From JAJYTL01 sp046705265 (GTDB lineage Bacteria; Pseudomonadota; Alphaproteobacteria; Ferrovibrionales; Ferrovibrionaceae), in assembly GCA_046705265.1 (NCBI GenBank), contig JBJKQL010000036.1:30038-94037 (forward strand): 64,000 bases of DNA, read 5' to 3'. The notes below the pieces were generated by a model, which was not told the origin of the DNA, ran no database searches, and was given only the letters and a program-made list of their open reading frames with translations. Positions 61,772 through 64,000 of this stretch are shown here, piece after piece. Numbering within the stretch: position 1 is the stretch's first letter; each line of letters starts with the position of its first letter. Position numbers and translations under genes: made by a program.

Positions 61772-62761
61772 TCACAACGGATTAAGCAGGTGCCCTGGTA
61801 GAACCGGTATTGCTGGTCGGGGCGGCACGGCGGCCGTCGTGGTTTGCGGTCCCTCCTCCCCAATACTTGGGATCGGATGCTGACGAAGGAGCGTGATGGT
61901 GACGCGTCGGTTGCGCGCGTTCGTCGGATCTTTCGGTAGGAGAGGATCGCGGTCAGCGCGGCCAACCACTTCGTCGACACGAGCTTTTGGGACGCCGTCC
62001 GCGACCAGAACCTGTCTCGTTGCGTTGGCGCGGGCGCTTGAGAGATTCCAATTGTTGTAGGTGGCACCCGGCGGATAGGGGGTCGAATCGGTGTGGCCTG
62101 AAATCATCAGCTTGTTCGGAAGCTTTGCGATTACCGGCGCGATCATCTTCAGAAGCTCGCGCGTGCGCGAGTACATCTTGGCGCTCCCGTTCGGGAACAT
62201 CGATTGATTCTTACTATCGATGATCTCGATACGGAGCCCGAGTGGCGTCATGTCGACAAGAAGATGTTTCTTGAGCGCGGCGAGGCCGGGATGAGCGGCG
62301 AGAGAGGCGTAGAGTGCTTGCGCGACCTTCTTGAACGCCGCTTGTTCCTGGTCTGCGAGTTTGCGGGCGATCGCCTTGGCGTCAATCTTGGTCTGCCCGC
62401 CGGTCCGTGTCTTGTCCCCTTTGTCGTGCGCGGCTGCCCGTGCATCGCTCGCACGGGTTTCGGACACCGTACCTCCGGTCGCGATTCGGCTGCCATTCTC
62501 GATCAGGGTTTTGCCACCGAACACCCCGCCCGAACCACTTGACGATTTGCTGAGGCTCGCGGGCGCAAAATAATCCGCGATCCCATTCTTTTGCAAATTC
62601 GTCGTCACATTGAGAAGCCACAGCAGGAGAAAGAACGCCATCATCGAGGTCACGAAGTCTGCGTAAGCGACCTTCCAGGCCGCGCCGTGCGGCAGGTCGT
62701 GACCGCCCTTCTTCGGACGTTTGATGATAATGACGGCGTTCTGGTTATCTTTGTTGGCCAT
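61772..62761 (-). CDS. motB: Flagellar stator protein MotB
   Basis: Peptidoglycan-anchored half of the flagellar proton stator; 329 residues. The N-terminal segment AAWKVAYADFVTSMMAFFLLLWLL contains the essential proton-carrying Asp35. A flexible Gly/Ser/Lys-rich region follows, then a C-terminal OmpA-like peptidoglycan-binding domain (LMISGHTDSTPY and LSSARANATRQVL). ATG 62761 is the start; a GTG at 62770 overlaps the motA stop. The Pro-rich last 30 residues are unconserved. Confidence 0.94.
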   Translation of the reverse strand: MANKDNQNAVIIIKRPKKGGHDLPHGAAWKVAYADFVTSMMAFFLLLWLLNVTTNLQKNGIADYFAPASLSKSSSGSGGVFGGKTLIENGSRIATGGTVSETRASDARAAAHDKGDKTRTGGQTKIDAKAIARKLADQEQAAFKKVAQALYASLAAHPGLAALKKHLLVDMTPLGLRIEIIDSKNQSMFPNGSAKMYSRTRELLKMIAPVIAKLPNKLMISGHTDSTPYPPGATYNNWNLSSARANATRQVLVADGVPKARVDEVVGRADRDPLLPKDPTNARNRRVTITLLRQHPIPSIGEEGPQTTTAAVPPRPAIPVLPGHLLNPL

Positions 62762-62766
62762 GATGA

Positions 62767-63627
62767 TCACACGGCCTGGACGCTGTTGGTGGCCTCTTCG
62801 ACCTCATAGAATGTCGGACGCACCTCGGACATCAGGGCCTTGCGGGCGAATTCGACGGCAACCGCCGGCGGGTAACCTTGCATATGGGCAAGCAGCCCGG
62901 CCTTGATGCATTGGAAATACTTGTGTTCCGATTCGAAGGTTTGGCGCAGCGACGCGGCGATTGGGCTGATGAATCCGTAAGCCAGAAAGACGCCGAGAAA
63001 GGTGCCGACCAGCGCGCCGCCGATGAGATGGCCAAGGACCACTGGCGGCTGGTTGATCGAGCCCATCGTCTTGATCACGCCGAGCACGGCGACCACGATA
63101 CCGAGAGCGGGCAGACCGTCGGCGGCGGTCTGAAGAGCGTTGGCTAGGCGTTGCTGCTCGATATGATGCGTGTCGATGTCCTCGTCGATCAACGGCTCGA
63201 TCTCGTGCGGATTCTCGGTGCCGAGGGTCAAAAGCCGCAGATAGTCACACAGGAACACCATGACGTGCTCGTCCTTCTGGATATCCGGAAATTGACCGAA
63301 TAGCGTGCTTTCACCCGGATTCTCCACGTGCTGTTCGAGCACCACCATCCCCTTCGTGCGGGCAAGCCGGAAGATCGTGTAGAGAAGGCTCAGAAGCTGC
63401 AGATAACTGCTCTTCGTGTAGCGCGAACCGCGTAACGCTATGCCCAGGGACTTGGTCGTACCTTTCAGTACCGCCTTCGGATTGGCGATAATAAACGAGC
63501 CGACGGCAGAACCGACAATCATCAGCACTTCAAACGGCTGCCACAGCACGGCGAGACGACCGTCGTCGAGCGTGAATCCGCCAAAGACGCAAACCAAAAC
63601 GATGACGACACCGACAATGAGCAGCAT
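62767..63627 (-). CDS. motA: Flagellar stator protein MotA
   Basis: Four-helix inner-membrane stator subunit of 286 residues that with MotB forms the proton channel. Conserved features are GGFTLDDGRLAVLWQP, the cytoplasmic RYTKSSYLQLLSLLYTIFRLARTKG, DGLPALGIVVAVLGVIKTMG in the third helix and GALVGTFLGVFLAYGFISP in the fourth. It is followed by motB 5 bp beyond its stop. No other flagellar gene is in the window, so the motor itself is encoded elsewhere. Confidence 0.95.
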   Translation of the reverse strand: MLLIVGVVIVLVCVFGGFTLDDGRLAVLWQPFEVLMIVGSAVGSFIIANPKAVLKGTTKSLGIALRGSRYTKSSYLQLLSLLYTIFRLARTKGMVVLEQHVENPGESTLFGQFPDIQKDEHVMVFLCDYLRLLTLGTENPHEIEPLIDEDIDTHHIEQQRLANALQTAADGLPALGIVVAVLGVIKTMGSINQPPVVLGHLIGGALVGTFLGVFLAYGFISPIAASLRQTFESEHKYFQCIKAGLLAHMQGYPPAVAVEFARKALMSEVRPTFYEVEEATNSVQAV

Positions 63628-63887
63628 GCGCGGCCTATCAGGGGAGGGGGATCAACGCACGGGCCATGCTCTGCCGGTTTCCTTAAGATTGGGTTTAGGA
63701 GTTCTGATTCGGCCAAACGCAGAGTCGCCGCCGTCGCCAAAGGGGGATTGCTGAGGCGGATGGTCAGCGCTCTCGGGAGGGAGTAAAATTAGGGCGGAAA
63801 AACAAGGCCTTTCCTCGTGCTCCTGAAGCCGGATGGGCGCTGAAAGGCGGCATATAAAATGACCAACCTAAGCGATAGGTGACGTTT
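63628..63887. other. motA upstream region
   Basis: 260 bp between motA and the presumed insertion sequence. It holds no gene I can support and should contain the motAB promoter, which I could not pin down. Confidence 0.4.
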
Positions 63888-64000
63888 TGTACCGGAGACA
63901 TGGGTAGCGCTTCCCCTTTGGGGGAGGTGTTGATGGCGTGGGGAGAGACTTCGGTAATCGCGGAACGACTTCGTTTCGTCGCCTGGCTTTCCGATGGCGA
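63888..64000 (+). mobile_element. Left end of a probable IS481-family insertion sequence (cut by window edge)
   Basis: A TGT-starting end (TGTACCGGAGACATGGGTA, 63888-63906) resembles terminal repeats of some IS481 elements and lies 45 bp before the transposase start. The right end and target duplication are outside the window, so the boundary is approximate. Confidence 0.5.
63933..64000 (+). CDS. IS481-family transposase, 5-prime fragment
   Basis: The first 22 codons of a gene running off the window. The sequence MAWGETSVIAERLRFVAWL closely resembles the conserved N-terminus of IS481-type transposases, which begin M-P-W-x-E-x-S-V-M-x-E-R-L-R-F-V and continue into a helix-turn-helix and a DDE domain. 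GGGGGAGGTGTTG supplies a strong ribosome binding site. Only the start of the helix-turn-helix is visible, so integrity cannot be judged. Confidence 0.6.
   Translation, partial: MAWGETSVIAERLRFVAWLSDG

Overview
The window looks like chromosomal DNA from an alphaproteobacterium, most likely near Rhodospirillales. This is judged from GC-rich coding sequence, the make-up of the isc operon, an mreBCD-mrdAB cell-wall operon, alphaproteobacterial-type BCAA genes, and two small PAS_5-family proteins typical of that group. The species cannot be named from the sequence. Most of the first 56 kb is dense housekeeping sequence. The last 8 kb is looser and shows signs of turnover.

Layout: 50-3126 holds tyrS (minus), anmK (plus) and an alpha/beta hydrolase (minus). 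3263-11263 is a complete iron-sulfur cluster operon on the plus strand: an IscR-type operator, cysE, iscR, two cysteine desulfurases in tandem, iscU, iscA, a terminator-like hairpin, hscB, hscA, fdx and iscX. CysE feeds cysteine synthesis, the desulfurases mobilise sulfur onto the IscU scaffold, HscB/HscA release the cluster, ferredoxin supplies electrons, and IscR can close the feedback loop. A TfoX-N protein and a GNAT acetyltransferase follow. 12205-14602 carries an enoyl-CoA hydratase and an RhlE-type helicase. 14803-21246 is the rod-shape operon mreB-mreC-mreD-mrdA-rodA on the minus strand, with a lipoprotein gene beyond it. 21354-27070 is the leucine/isoleucine/valine block leuA, ilvC, ilvN, ilvB, with a structured leuA leader. 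miaA and serB follow divergently.

29193-32905 holds a DegP-like protease with hflK-hflC (membrane quality control), then mrp/apbC and a cytochrome P450. 35601-41576 holds ppdK with very basic tails, then glyS and glyQ. 41686-44036 holds a small membrane zinc-ribbon protein, sppA, a TrmN6-like methyltransferase and a DUF2007 protein. ispB, tRNA-Pro(CGG), a histidine phosphatase, kdsB and glk follow.

48269-54783 is more accessory: two PAS_5 proteins, a SpoIIAA-like protein, an atypical SDR coupled to an alpha/beta hydrolase, a decayed glpD fragment, a small lipoprotein, an acyl-CoA ligase and a DUF938 methyltransferase. 54803-57360 is an arsenic operon (arsR-arsI-arsC-acr3) with a recognisable promoter and two operator-like palindromes. 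57361-64000 contains a lipoprotein phospholipase-D-like enzyme, a BON-domain lipoprotein, a 1.7-kb stretch with no supportable gene, motB-motA, and at the right edge the first codons of what looks like an IS481-family transposase. I found no CRISPR array, prophage or rRNA operon. The least ordinary observations are the leuA leader, the eukaryote-like zinc knuckle on HscB, the histone-H1-like tails on PPDK, the active-site-deficient SDR and the glpD relic.
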